In this document: positions 24,175 to 33,317 of the stretch, piece by piece | How positions within the stretch are numbered: position 1 is the stretch's first letter | How the letters are laid out: each line of letters opens with the position of its first letter | From: an uncultured Rhodospirillales bacterium | GTDB taxonomy: Bacteria; Pseudomonadota; Alphaproteobacteria; ATCC43930; CGMCC-115725 | DNA length: 64,000 nucleotides | Direction of reading: 5' to 3' | Assembly: GCA_903822185.1 (NCBI GenBank) | Contig: CAIJOA010000026.1 | Span: forward strand, 1-64,000 | The notes under the pieces: model-generated | Told to the model about the DNA's origin: nothing | The model's input: only the letters and a program-made list of their open reading frames with translations | The model's database searches: none | Position numbers and translations under genes: made by a program

Positions 24175-26397
24175 TCAATGTCCGGGCATCGGTCCGACAA
24201 CAAGAACGGGGTCGAGCCGCACCTGATACCAGTTGACGCCCAAATGAAGGTTCGGACCCGTCGCACGCCCGGTCGCGCCCAACGTGCCGATCGACTGCCC
24301 CTGCGTCACCACCGACCCGACCTTCACCGCGATGGTCGAAAGATGGACATAGGTGGTGGAAAGGCCATAGCCGTGATCGATGACCACGGTGCCGCCGGTG
24401 AAATAGAGATCGGGTTCCGACAGCGTCACGACCCCACCCGCTGCCGCCTTAATCGGCGTGCCGGCCGGCGCCGCAATATCGACGCCGAGATGCGGTGAAC
24501 GCGGCTCGCCGTTGAGCACGCTCTGACTGCCATAAATGCCGCTGAGCACGCCGATGACCGGCCAGATCAGTTTCTGCTCGAACGATAAGCCAGTGCTTTT
24601 TCCGGCGAGGGCTTCGTTGAGCAGAGCGGTTTCGCGATGAATTCGCGTCATCGTCGCAGCGTCGGGCGAGACCTGATCGGGCGGTAGGCCGTTGATACGG
24701 CGGATGTCCCATTCACGCGGTTTCACATCGAGATCGCGATGCGATGTTGTGCCGTCGGGAAAGACCGCATCGAGGGTTGCTTTCTTTCCGACATCACGAC
24801 CAAAACCGAAAATGAAATGACCGTCGGGCGCGACATGCACTGGCTTGCCATCAAGGCTCAGACGCGTACCCGGATCGGCAATGCCGTGAATCAATCCACC
24901 CGGCGTTACCGTACCATCGAGAGTGAGCGTGGTAGCCTGCGCCGATCCGAACACCATCAGCGCCAGCGCGGCGCCGAGAAGGCTGCCTTGGAGACCCGGC
25001 GGCGGTTTCGGCTTGGCGCGTTTCGCCGTGCCGTCCGCCGTCGCGGCGATTTTGCCGTCGTGGAATTCGATCGAGAGCGCCGCGCCCGGCGCGATATCCG
25101 CCGCCCCCGTCACCAGCTTGCTGTCGGCGCGCACGATGGCGTAGCCGAGCTTCAGCATCTTCTCGACCGTCGCTTCCTTATTCAGTTCCAGCCGCGCGAC
25201 GAAGCCTTCCATCAGGTGACGCTGGCGTTCGATCGCACGTTCGACGGCTTGATGAAGACGCGGCGGCAAATGACCAACCTTGTCGCGGGCGCGGTCGATC
25301 TGGCCCAGCAGGGATTGATGGCTGATGCGATCCGCGACGGCTTTGAGGTGAAGTCCTTGAGCCCGCACATAGCTGCGCAGCGATTGGCCCAGACGTTCGC
25401 TACGATCGTCGAGTTTCTGCGCCGCGTTGCCGATCAGGCTCGCAGGATCGGGCAGGCCGCGCGCCAAGCCCAACACATGATTGCGTTGTTCGGCGAGACT
25501 TCGGGCCAACGAGCGCGACAGGCGCATCGCCTTGGCCTGCAATTCGGACATCAATTCGGTCCGCACCGGCACCGCCATTTCGGCGGCCGCCGTCGGCGTC
25601 GGGGCACGGCGATCCGAGGCGAAATCGATCAGCGTCGTGTCGGTTTCATGCCCGACCGCCGAGATCAGCGGAATCTGCGACTCAGCCGCCGCGCGTACCA
25701 CGATCTCTTCATTGAAGGCCATCAGATCTTCGAGACTGCCGCCGCCGCGCGCGACGATCAGCAGATCGGGCCGTGGAATGGCGCCGCCTGGGGTGAGCGC
25801 ATTGAAGCCGTTGATCGCCGCTGCGACCTGCGCCGCCGCGCCCTCGCCCTGGACCGCCACCGGCCAGACGATGACATGACGCGGAAAGCGGTCTTCGAGG
25901 CGATGGAGAATGTCGCGGATGACCGCACCGGTCGGCGAGGTGACGACGCCGATGACCGCCGGCAGATACGGCAGCTTGCGCTTGCGGTCGTCGGCGAAGA
26001 GACCTTCGGCTTCGAGCTTCTTCTTGCGGTCTTCCAGCAGCTTCAGCAGTGCACCGACGCCGGCGAGTTCGACGCTTTCGATCACGAGCTGATATTTCGA
26101 GCGGCCGGGATAGGTGGTGAGCTTGCCGGTGCAGACGACTTCCATGCCGTCCTCGGGCTTCAACCCCAATCGCGCGGCGGTCGGCCGCCAGATCACCGCA
26201 TCCATCGCCGCGTCCGCATCTTTCAAGGCGAGATAGCAATGGCCTGAACTGTGCCGCTTGAAGCCCGAAATCTCGCCGCGCACCCGCACATAGGAAAAAT
26301 TCTGCTCCACCGTACGCTTGAGCAACTGGGAGATTTCAGTCACCGAATATTCCGGCGAATTGGTGCGGAGATCGGCCTTCGGGGTGATGTCATTCAT
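24175..26397 (-). CDS. xseA: exodeoxyribonuclease VII large subunit fused in frame to an M23 (LytM) peptidase domain
   Basis: 740 residues. Residues 1-474 are a complete XseA: OB-fold N-terminus (PEYSVTEISQLLKRTVEQNF, then RVRGEISGFKRHSSGHCYLA), the catalytic core VARGGGSLEDLMAFNEE and SAVGHETDTTLIDFASDRRA, a long helical region, and the usual GxQGSLL C-terminus at 470-474 where a stop is expected. The frame runs straight into GAALALMVFGSAQA, the hydrophobic core and cleavage region of a signal peptide, then a beta-rich domain and an M23 domain (HLGVDIAAPAGTPIKAAAGG, YVHLS, GPNLHLG). Two normally separate proteins, one cytoplasmic and one exported, are joined. ATG 26397 was chosen by family alignment; ATGs at 26424 and 26442 are in frame. 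A lost stop or a sequencing indel could explain it. Confidence 0.9.
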   Translation of the reverse strand: MNDITPKADLRTNSPEYSVTEISQLLKRTVEQNFSYVRVRGEISGFKRHSSGHCYLALKDADAAMDAVIWRPTAARLGLKPEDGMEVVCTGKLTTYPGRSKYQLVIESVELAGVGALLKLLEDRKKKLEAEGLFADDRKRKLPYLPAVIGVVTSPTGAVIRDILHRLEDRFPRHVIVWPVAVQGEGAAAQVAAAINGFNALTPGGAIPRPDLLIVARGGGSLEDLMAFNEEIVVRAAAESQIPLISAVGHETDTTLIDFASDRRAPTPTAAAEMAVPVRTELMSELQAKAMRLSRSLARSLAEQRNHVLGLARGLPDPASLIGNAAQKLDDRSERLGQSLRSYVRAQGLHLKAVADRISHQSLLGQIDRARDKVGHLPPRLHQAVERAIERQRHLMEGFVARLELNKEATVEKMLKLGYAIVRADSKLVTGAADIAPGAALSIEFHDGKIAATADGTAKRAKPKPPPGLQGSLLGAALALMVFGSAQATTLTLDGTVTPGGLIHGIADPGTRLSLDGKPVHVAPDGHFIFGFGRDVGKKATLDAVFPDGTTSHRDLDVKPREWDIRRINGLPPDQVSPDAATMTRIHRETALLNEALAGKSTGLSFEQKLIWPVIGVLSGIYGSQSVLNGEPRSPHLGVDIAAPAGTPIKAAAGGVVTLSEPDLYFTGGTVVIDHGYGLSTTYVHLSTIAVKVGSVVTQGQSIGTLGATGRATGPNLHLGVNWYQVRLDPVLVVGPMPGH

Positions 26398-26462
26398 GGC
26401 GGTGCATGATGTTGTGTGGGACATGGTGAAGTCCAGAGGCAACGCGCAAACGACTCGGCTGC

Positions 26463-26526
26463 CTTACCCCTCTCCGCGCTTGCGGGGAGAGGGAGGGGCC
26501 TGTCGCGCAGCGATGGGAGGGTGAGG
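26463..26526. repeat. palindromic repeat, copy 5
   Basis: CTTACCCCTCTCCGCGCTTG with CGGGGAGAGGGAGGGG and terminal GGGAGGGTGAGG. Family as at 8315; it lies upstream of the xseA fusion. Confidence 0.85.
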
Positions 26527-26561
26527 TGTCTTTCAACGGTGAAATCTCATCCGTTCAACTA

Positions 26562-26607
26562 CCCCACCTCACCCTGCCCTCTCCCCCCCCCCAAAGGGCG
26601 GAGAGGG
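26562..26607. repeat. palindromic repeat, copy 6
   Basis: CCCCACCTCACCCTGCCCTC followed by a run of ten C residues (26583-26592) and AAAGGGCGGAGAGGG. It is opposite in orientation to copy 5, 35 bp away, and abuts the cupin stop. Confidence 0.85.
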
Positions 26608-26608
26608 T

Positions 26609-26938
26609 TTAAGGCGAAGGAACGTAATGTACCGCGAGCCAAATCGTCGGCTCGTCCTTCGAAGTCCATTCCACGCGATGACGGACATGCGCCGGAATGT
26701 TCACATGATCGCCCGGTTTCATGATTCGGGGTGCGGCATCGCCCTCGAACCACAGCCCCGCCGAACCGCGCAGCACCATCACCCATTCGCTGCGATCCTG
26801 ATCGAGCCATTCTCCGGGCGGTGTTGCTTGTCCGTCCGAGACAATCCGCTCGATCCGCAGCGCAGGCGTTTGCAGGAGGTCGAGAAACGTCTCGCGATCC
26901 GCTGTGGCAGCGATGCCGTCGTAAATGTTGTCATCCAT
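26609..26938 (-). CDS. small cupin-domain protein
   Basis: 109 residues from MDDNIYDGIAATADRETFLD. One double-stranded beta-helix domain: WVMVLRGSAGLWFEGD, IMKPGDHVNIPAHVRHRVEW and AVHYVPSP. The metal site would use His/Glu from the two cupin motifs; the PAHVRHRVEW motif is clear, but motif 1 is degenerate (SEWVMVLRG, no His pair). Upstream in-frame codons to 27052 overlap the LexA box, so the internal ATG is preferred. The gene is divergent from dnaE2. No substrate can be inferred. Confidence 0.82.
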   Translation of the reverse strand: MDDNIYDGIAATADRETFLDLLQTPALRIERIVSDGQATPPGEWLDQDRSEWVMVLRGSAGLWFEGDAAPRIMKPGDHVNIPAHVRHRVEWTSKDEPTIWLAVHYVPSP

Positions 26939-27035
26939 GCAAGGCATCCGGTTTAGAGATGAAGCAAGATCAAGCACATAGCAGAAGCCGGCTCGAATCA
27001 CCTTGACCGTCTTGTCTTCACGCGGAATCAATTGA

Positions 27036-27050
27036 GAACAAAATAGGAAC
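27036..27050. promoter_or_regulatory. LexA box (alphaproteobacterial SOS operator) before dnaE2
   Basis: GAACAAAATAGGAAC matches GAAC-N7-GAAC, the reverse complement of the alphaproteobacterial LexA consensus GTTC-N7-GTTC, with both half-sites exact. It lies 28 nt upstream of the dnaE2 start and 97 nt upstream of the cupin start, so it can repress either promoter. Confidence 0.88.
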
Positions 27051-27078
27051 AATTCAGAAGAGGCGGGCTTTCATTTCA

Positions 27079-30000
27079 ATGGCGTATGCGGAATTGCAGG
27101 CCATCAGCAATTTCAGCTTCCTGCGCGGAGGATCGCATCCGCTTGAGCTCGTCGATCAAGCCCATCTGCTTAAGCTGTCCGCCATCGCCATTGCCGACCG
27201 CAACACGCTGGCCGGTGCCGTCCGCGCCTTCGCCAGAGGGCGCCTGAGAGAGGTACGCGTCATCACCGGCGCGCGGCTCGAATTCGCCGATGCGCAGACT
27301 GTGCTGTGCTTTCCGACGGATCGTGCCGCTTATGGCCGGTTGTCGCAGATGCTGACCGACGGCAAGCGGCGCGCGAAAAAGGGCGAATGCGATCTGCGTT
27401 TCGCCGATCTGTTTCAGTATGGCGTAGGACAACGGCTCATCGCCGTGCCACCCGAGGAGATCGACGAAAACTATGCCGCGCAGTTGCGGGCGCTGACAGA
27501 GCGTTTCCCTGGCGCGGTTTCTCTCGCCGCGAGTCATCTTTGTCGCGGCGACGACGCAAAGCGTATCGCACGATTGGACATCTTGGCCGCGAGCGTGAAA
27601 GCGCCGCTGGTCGCGACCAACGACGTGCTCTACCACGCGCCCGAACGTCGCATGCTGCAGGATGTTCTGACCTGCATCCGCGAAGGCTGCACCATCGCCG
27701 AGGCCGGGTTTCGTCTCACCGCCAATGCCGAGCGCCATCTGAAATCGCCCGACGAGATGAAGCGGCTGTTCCGCGACCGGCCCGAGGCGATCCAACGCAG
27801 CATCGAAATCGCCGAAAGCATCACCTTCTCGCTCGCCGAATTGAAATACGAATATCCGGCCGAGCCCGTGCCGGAAAACCGCACGCCGCAAGAAGAACTA
27901 GCGCGTCTGGTCGCACTGAATCTGCCCACTCGCTATCCCAACGGCACCTCAGAGAAAGTCCGCGATCTCATCGCGAAGGAAATGGCGCTGATCGAAGATC
28001 GCAATTACGCGCGCTATTTTCTCACCGTTTACGACATCGTTCGGAAAGCAAAAGAACTTGATATCCTTTGCCAGGGCCGAGGTTCGGCGGCCAATTCGGT
28101 CGTCTGCTACATACTCGGCATCACTGCCGTCAGCCCGGAACAAGCGACCCTGCTATTCGAACGTTTTGTGTCGGCCGCGCGGGATGAACCTCCCGATATC
28201 GACGTCGATTTCGAGCACGCAAAACGCGAAGAGATCATTCAATATATCTATGAGAAATATGGTCGCCACCGCGCCGGCATCGTCGCCACTGTCATCAGCT
28301 ATCGCCCGCGCAGCGCCGTGCGCGATGTCGGTAAGGCGATGGGGCTTTCGGCCGATATAATCGCAACCTTGTCCAAAACGCTTTGGGGCTGGGGCCGCGA
28401 AGGGATCCGCGATGATTATATCCGTGAAGCCGGCCTCGATCCGACTGATCCGGTCCTGAGTCTCGTCATCGCGCTGGCGATCGAGATCATCAACTTCCCC
28501 CGTCATCTGTCGCAACACACCGGCGGCTTCGTCATCACCAAAGGAAATTTATCCGAAGTCGTACCGATCGAGAACGCGGCGATGGAAGAGCGAACTGTTA
28601 TCGAATGGAACAAAGACGATCTCGATGATCTGGGAATGTTGAAAATCGATGTGCTGGCGCTCGGCATGCTGACCTGCATCCACAAAAGCCTCCATCTCTT
28701 GAAGATGCATTACGGTATCGAGCGCGAACTTTATCAAATTACCAAGGAAGATGATCCGAAGGTTTACGACATGTTGTGTAAGGCGGATTCTGTCGGCGTA
28801 TTCCAGGTCGAGAGCCGCGCACAGATGACGATGTTGCCACGCCTCAAGCCGCGCGAATATTACGACCTCGTCATCGAGGTTGCGATCGTTCGTCCAGGCC
28901 CGATCCAGGGCAACATGGTACATCCCTATCTGACGCAACGCGCCAAAGGAAAAGGCGCGACGATCCATTACCCTAAGGAAGAATTGGCAGAAGTCCTGTC
29001 ACGGACTTGCGGCGTTCCCTTGTTCCAAGAGCAGGCGATGAGCATCGCCATGATCGCCGCACGCTTTACACCCGATCAAGCCAACCAGCTTCGCCGAGCG
29101 ATGGCGACCTTTCGCCAGAACGGCACGATCGGGAAACTGAAGGAATTGTTCATCGAAGGGATGGTGAATAATGAATACGAGCGCGATTTCGCCGAACGAT
29201 GCTTCAGCCAGATTGAAGGCTTCGGCGAATATGGTTTTCCTGAAAGCCACGCCGCGAGTTTCGCGCTTCTGGTTTATGCATCCGCTTGGCTTAAACATTA
29301 TTATCCAGCCGTCTTCGCCTGCGCGATTCTCAACAGTCAGCCCATGGGGTTCTATTCAGCGGCGCAACTTGTGCGCGACGCGAAGGAGCATGGCGTTACG
29401 GTGATGCCCGTCGATATCGGCCACAGCGATTGGGATCATACACTTGAAGCTGACGGCAAAGGCGGCTTCGATTTGCGATTGGGATTTCGTCAAGTTAAAG
29501 GACTGCGCGAAGGCGATGTCAAAAAACTGATCGCTGCGCGCACCAGCGGCAACGATGTGGGCATGCAAGCGATCTGGCAGCGCGCGAAGATCAAGCGCGG
29601 CGCGTTCGAGGCGCTGGCCGATGGCGATGGCTGGAATTCGCAGGATCTCAGTCGTCGCCCGGCCTTGTGGCAGGCCGCCGGCTTAAGAGATGATACGACA
29701 TCGCTGCCACTCTTCGCCGCCGCTGCGTCGGAAATGCCGCACGACGAGCCGCCGGCGCCTTTGCCGATGATGTCCCTGGGCGAGGAAATCACCGCCGACT
29801 ACAATCATCTGCGCCTGTCGCTAAAAGCGCATCCGATGTCGCTGCTACGCGACGGGCTGACACACGAGCGATTCATCCCCAGCATCAACTTGCGCGATCT
29901 CCGCAATGGCAAGACCGTCAAGGTCGCCGGGCTTGTCCTCGTGCGCCAGCAGCCGGGAACGGCGAGTGGCGTCATCTTCATGACGCTCGAGGACGAGACG

Positions 30001-30264
30001 GGCATCGCGAATATCGTGCTATGGCCGACGATCTTCGCCAAATTTCGCCGCATCGCCGTGACCAGCCGCGTCCTCGGCGTCACCGGCAAGGTGCAGCGCG
30101 ACGAAAGCGGTTACGTCATCCATGTCATCGCCGACAAATTGGTCGATCTCTCCTCCCGACTCGCCGACCTAGCCGAGCCGCCCATCCCCAACGAAATGCC
30201 CCAACCTGATTCCCACGACCGAAGCCGGCGACTCGTCCTGCCGCCGTCGCGGGATTTTCATTGA
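27079..30264 (+). CDS. dnaE2: error-prone DNA polymerase DnaE2
   Basis: A 1061-residue C-family polymerase acting in SOS mutagenesis with ImuA and ImuB. An N-terminal PHP domain (YAELQAISNFSFLRGGSHPL) lacks several metal-binding residues of DnaE1. The polymerase core has GRGSAANSVVCYILGIT and PPDIDVDFEHAKREEIIQYI with the catalytic Asp pair, then HLSQHTGGFVITKG. A C-terminal OB fold (VKVAGLVLVRQQPGTASG) follows. Length and the alternative motifs distinguish it from replicative DnaE1 (~1150 aa). An exact LexA box is just upstream. imuA and imuB, usually adjacent, are not here. The start has no strong SD. Confidence 0.97.
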   Translation: MAYAELQAISNFSFLRGGSHPLELVDQAHLLKLSAIAIADRNTLAGAVRAFARGRLREVRVITGARLEFADAQTVLCFPTDRAAYGRLSQMLTDGKRRAKKGECDLRFADLFQYGVGQRLIAVPPEEIDENYAAQLRALTERFPGAVSLAASHLCRGDDAKRIARLDILAASVKAPLVATNDVLYHAPERRMLQDVLTCIREGCTIAEAGFRLTANAERHLKSPDEMKRLFRDRPEAIQRSIEIAESITFSLAELKYEYPAEPVPENRTPQEELARLVALNLPTRYPNGTSEKVRDLIAKEMALIEDRNYARYFLTVYDIVRKAKELDILCQGRGSAANSVVCYILGITAVSPEQATLLFERFVSAARDEPPDIDVDFEHAKREEIIQYIYEKYGRHRAGIVATVISYRPRSAVRDVGKAMGLSADIIATLSKTLWGWGREGIRDDYIREAGLDPTDPVLSLVIALAIEIINFPRHLSQHTGGFVITKGNLSEVVPIENAAMEERTVIEWNKDDLDDLGMLKIDVLALGMLTCIHKSLHLLKMHYGIERELYQITKEDDPKVYDMLCKADSVGVFQVESRAQMTMLPRLKPREYYDLVIEVAIVRPGPIQGNMVHPYLTQRAKGKGATIHYPKEELAEVLSRTCGVPLFQEQAMSIAMIAARFTPDQANQLRRAMATFRQNGTIGKLKELFIEGMVNNEYERDFAERCFSQIEGFGEYGFPESHAASFALLVYASAWLKHYYPAVFACAILNSQPMGFYSAAQLVRDAKEHGVTVMPVDIGHSDWDHTLEADGKGGFDLRLGFRQVKGLREGDVKKLIAARTSGNDVGMQAIWQRAKIKRGAFEALADGDGWNSQDLSRRPALWQAAGLRDDTTSLPLFAAAASEMPHDEPPAPLPMMSLGEEITADYNHLRLSLKAHPMSLLRDGLTHERFIPSINLRDLRNGKTVKVAGLVLVRQQPGTASGVIFMTLEDETGIANIVLWPTIFAKFRRIAVTSRVLGVTGKVQRDESGYVIHVIADKLVDLSSRLADLAEPPIPNEMPQPDSHDRSRRLVLPPSRDFH

Positions 30265-30575
30265 GCAACGGCAAAGCGATTGGAACTTCTCAAGCCGAAA
30301 TCGGTGCCGCGCACAATTTCACCTTACCCTGAGCCTGTCGAAGGGCTCGTGATATGAGTGCACGCGTAATCTTCAACGATGCTTCTGTAGTGACAAAGGC
30401 TTTTTGGCATAAACAACACGAGCCCTTCGACAAGCTCAGGGTGAGGAAAGTATTTTAACGGCCTCTCCCGTTTAACCTTCGATGCCGGACGTCCTTTTCG
30501 AACTTCCCGTCCCGCAAAGCAGCGAAACCCCCACGAACCTGCTACACCCCCCCCCAGGAGATCAGGAGCAGACGA
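30265..30575. other. 311-bp intergenic region with a long inverted repeat
   Basis: No supported gene. It contains the inverted repeat at 30322-30446 and a run of nine C residues at 30547-30555, then AGGAG and the purD SD. A short frame from 30482 ([12 protein letters not shown]) is not convincing. Confidence 0.5.
30322..30446. repeat. inverted repeat with CCCTGAGCCTGTCGAAGGG arms
   Basis: The left arm CTTACCCTGAGCCTGTCGAA continues GGGCTCGTG (30322-30351). The right arm CACGAGCCCTTCGACAAGCT continues CAGGGTGAGG (30417-30446). The arms pair over about 30 bp with two or three mismatches, around a 65-nt loop. The CCTTCGACAAGCTCAGG motif is a common dispersed repeat in proteobacterial genomes. 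It could terminate dnaE2 transcription. Confidence 0.88.
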
Positions 30576-31850
30576 ATGCGGGTGTTGGTGGTCGGATCAG
30601 GTGGGCGGGAGCATGCGCTGTGTTGGGCGCTGGCGGCGTCGCCGTTGTGTGATGCGTTGTTCTGCGCGCCCGGCAATCCCGGCATTGCCGCCGAGGCGAC
30701 TTGTGTGCCGATTGCCGTGACCGACCTCGACGGGATTCTCGCTTTCTGCCGCCAAGAAAAGATCACCTTCGTCATTGTCGGCCCTGAAGCACCGCTGGTC
30801 ATGGGTCTGGTCGATAAACTGGAAGCCGCCGGCATCGCCGCTTTCGGTCCAACCGCCGCCGCCGCCGCGCTGGAAGGGTCGAAGGGTTTCACCAAAGACC
30901 TCTGTGCGAAGTACGACATCCCGACCGGCAGCTATGGCCGCTTCACCGAGGCGGCCACCGCCAAAGACTATGTGCGCAAGCACGGCGCGCCGATCGTCGT
31001 CAAAGCCGATGGGCTTGCCGCCGGCAAAGGCGTCACCGTCGCCATGACCGTCGCCGAAGCGGAAAGCGCGATCGACGATGCGTTGCTGGATAACCGGTTC
31101 GGTTCGGCCGGCGCCGAGGTCGTGGTCGAGGAATTCCTCGCCGGCGAAGAAGCCAGCTTCTTCGCCCTGACCGACGGCAAGACGGCGCTGCCGCTCGCCT
31201 CGGCGCAAGATCACAAGCGCGTCGGCGATGGCGATGTCGGCCCCAACACCGGCGGCATGGGCGCTTATTCGCCCGCCCCCTGCGTCACACCCGAGATCGC
31301 CGCGACGGTGATGCAGCGCATCATCAACCCGACGTTGGCCGCGATGGCGAAAGAAGGCACGCCGTACAAAGGCGTGCTCTATGCCGGGCTGATGCTGACC
31401 CAGGACGGGCCAAAGCTGATCGAATACAACGCGCGTTTCGGCGATCCCGAATGTCAGGTGCTGTTGCCGCGGCTCAAAAGCGATCTGCTGCCGGCGTTGC
31501 TGGCTTCGCGCGACGGCGTCCTCAAGGATTTCGATCTGCGCTGGCGCGACGAGGTCGCGTTATGTGTTGTCATGGCGGCGAAGGGCTATCCCGACGATCC
31601 GCAAAAAGGCAGCGTGATCCGTCATCTCGCCGAGGCCCAGGCCAGCGACCCGACGGTGCAGATTTTCCATGCCGGGACGAAAAGCCAAGGCGAATCGCTA
31701 GTCGCCGATGGCGGGCGCGTTCTCAATGTCGTCGGCACCGGCGCAACGGTCGCCGAGGCGCGGCAGCATGCCTATGCCGTCATCGACAAGATCGATTGGC
31801 CTGAAGGTTTCTGCCGCCGCGACATAGGCTGGCGCGCCCTCGAAAAATAA
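30576..31850 (+). CDS. purD: phosphoribosylamine-glycine ligase
   Basis: An ATP-grasp enzyme (424 aa) of de novo purine synthesis making GAR from PRA, glycine and ATP. N-terminal [20 protein letters not shown] and APGNPGIA, the ATP-grasp [32 protein letters not shown] and [12 protein letters not shown] are diagnostic. AGGAGATCAGGAGC precedes the ATG and follows a C9 tract that could slip. Gene length is standard. The next gene, an MFS carrier, is 90 nt downstream with its own strong SD. Confidence 0.97.
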   Translation: MRVLVVGSGGREHALCWALAASPLCDALFCAPGNPGIAAEATCVPIAVTDLDGILAFCRQEKITFVIVGPEAPLVMGLVDKLEAAGIAAFGPTAAAAALEGSKGFTKDLCAKYDIPTGSYGRFTEAATAKDYVRKHGAPIVVKADGLAAGKGVTVAMTVAEAESAIDDALLDNRFGSAGAEVVVEEFLAGEEASFFALTDGKTALPLASAQDHKRVGDGDVGPNTGGMGAYSPAPCVTPEIAATVMQRIINPTLAAMAKEGTPYKGVLYAGLMLTQDGPKLIEYNARFGDPECQVLLPRLKSDLLPALLASRDGVLKDFDLRWRDEVALCVVMAAKGYPDDPQKGSVIRHLAEAQASDPTVQIFHAGTKSQGESLVADGGRVLNVVGTGATVAEARQHAYAVIDKIDWPEGFCRRDIGWRALEK

Positions 31851-31940
31851 ATCGTGATCGGTCGCGGGGCCTGAGCCACGCGAACCCGCTTGCCCTTCTT
31901 CCCTTAATCGGTGAGGCTTACCGCAGGGAGGAACCAAAAC

Positions 31941-33317
31941 ATGGCAATTGCTCCAGTGGGTGCTCAAACAGGCGCTCCAATCGGCCTCAGCCGCGAGCAG
32001 CGCGAAGCCTCGGTGCTGCGCAAGGTCTCGAACCGCTTTCTGTGGTTTCTCCTGATCTGCTTCATGATCAATTTCATCGACCGCACCAATATCGGTTTTG
32101 CGGCCCTGACCATGAACAAGGATCTGGGCCTGACCGCGACGACCTTCGGCCTCGCCGGGTCGGCCCTCTCCCTCACCTACCTGCTGTTCGAGATTCCGTC
32201 GAACCTCGTCCTCGAGCGGGTCGGCGCGCGCAAATGGCTGGCGCGAATCATGATCACCTGGGGCATCGCCGCCGCCGCGACGATGTTTGCCAGCGGTCCC
32301 TGGAGCCTCGTCGCGCTGCGCATGCTGGTCGGCATCGCCGAGGCAGGCTTCGCGCCGGGCCTCGTGCTCTACATGACCTATTGGTATCCGCAATATAGCC
32401 GCGCCCGCGCGCAGACCGTCTTCATGATCGGCCAGCCGCTGGCCGGCATGTTGGGCGCGATGATCTCGGGCGCGCTGCTGGGCCTCAACGGCGTCGGCGG
32501 CCTTGCCGGCTGGCAATGGCTGTTCCTGCTCGAAGGCCTGCCCGCCATCGTCTTCGGCACGGCGATCTATTTCTATCTCGCCGACAAACCGAAGGACGCA
32601 AAGTTCCTGTCGGCCGATGAAAAGCAAACGCTGATCGATCTCTTGGAACGCGACGAGGAAGAACGCCGCCGCCTGCAACCCGCGGGTCCGGCGCGGTCGG
32701 TCACCGGCCATATCCTCTCGCGCAACATGCTGCTGATCTCGTTCGCTTATGGCTGCCTCATCGCGACCTTCAGCGCCCTCACCCTGTGGACGCCGCAGAT
32801 CGTGCGCGCCTTCTCGACGCCGGGCACATCGTTCTGGCAAATCGGCCTCATCACCGCGATCCCGCCGACCCTGTCGATCGGCTGGATGATCTATTGGACG
32901 CGGCATTCGGACCGACGCAAAGAACGGTTCTGGCATTGCACCGCGCCGATGCTGGTCGCCGCCGTGGGATGGGCAATGGCGGCGTTGATCCCCAATCCGG
33001 TGCTGCAGCTGCTGGGCCTCACCATCGCTTCGGCTTTTGGTCTGTCGGCATGGCCCGTCTTCTTCACCACGCCCTCGATCATCCTGCCGCGCGAGGCGCA
33101 TGCGGCAGGCCTCGCCTTCCTCAACACGATCGGCATTCTCGGCTCGACCTTGAGCCCGGTGCTGGTCGGCACCTTGCGCGATGCGACCGGCAGCTTCGCC
33201 GTGCCGCAACTGGCGATCGCCGCACTCCTCGTGATCGGCGTTGTGTTGATGATGTTCGTGCCGCGTGGCTTGCTCGGCTGCAGCGTCGAGCCCGAGGTCG
33301 GCGTTACCGCAACCTAA
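31941..33317 (+). CDS. MFS transporter, anion:cation symporter (ACS) family
   Basis: 458 residues, start ATG 31941 with GGGAGGAA 8 nt upstream, preferred over an earlier in-frame start. About 12 TM helices. MINFIDRTNIGFAALTMNKD in TM1 is typical of the ACS family (phthalate, tartrate, hexuronate carriers), and IPSNLVLERVGARKWLARIM forms motif A. A central cytoplasmic loop (LSADEKQTLIDLLERDEEER) separates the halves. The substrate is probably an organic acid anion; nothing nearby defines it. Its last 4 bp overlap convergent tadA. Confidence 0.9.
   Translation: MAIAPVGAQTGAPIGLSREQREASVLRKVSNRFLWFLLICFMINFIDRTNIGFAALTMNKDLGLTATTFGLAGSALSLTYLLFEIPSNLVLERVGARKWLARIMITWGIAAAATMFASGPWSLVALRMLVGIAEAGFAPGLVLYMTYWYPQYSRARAQTVFMIGQPLAGMLGAMISGALLGLNGVGGLAGWQWLFLLEGLPAIVFGTAIYFYLADKPKDAKFLSADEKQTLIDLLERDEEERRRLQPAGPARSVTGHILSRNMLLISFAYGCLIATFSALTLWTPQIVRAFSTPGTSFWQIGLITAIPPTLSIGWMIYWTRHSDRRKERFWHCTAPMLVAAVGWAMAALIPNPVLQLLGLTIASAFGLSAWPVFFTTPSIILPREAHAAGLAFLNTIGILGSTLSPVLVGTLRDATGSFAVPQLAIAALLVIGVVLMMFVPRGLLGCSVEPEVGVTAT

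Noticed and set aside
24739-26247. 502-codon plus-strand frame antisense to the xseA fusion
   Set aside because: Arg/Gln-rich shadow of the real coding strand, no domain match.
30482-30652. Short frame [12 protein letters not shown]... upstream of purD
   Set aside because: Runs into the purD start in another frame, has no SD, and includes the C9 tract.
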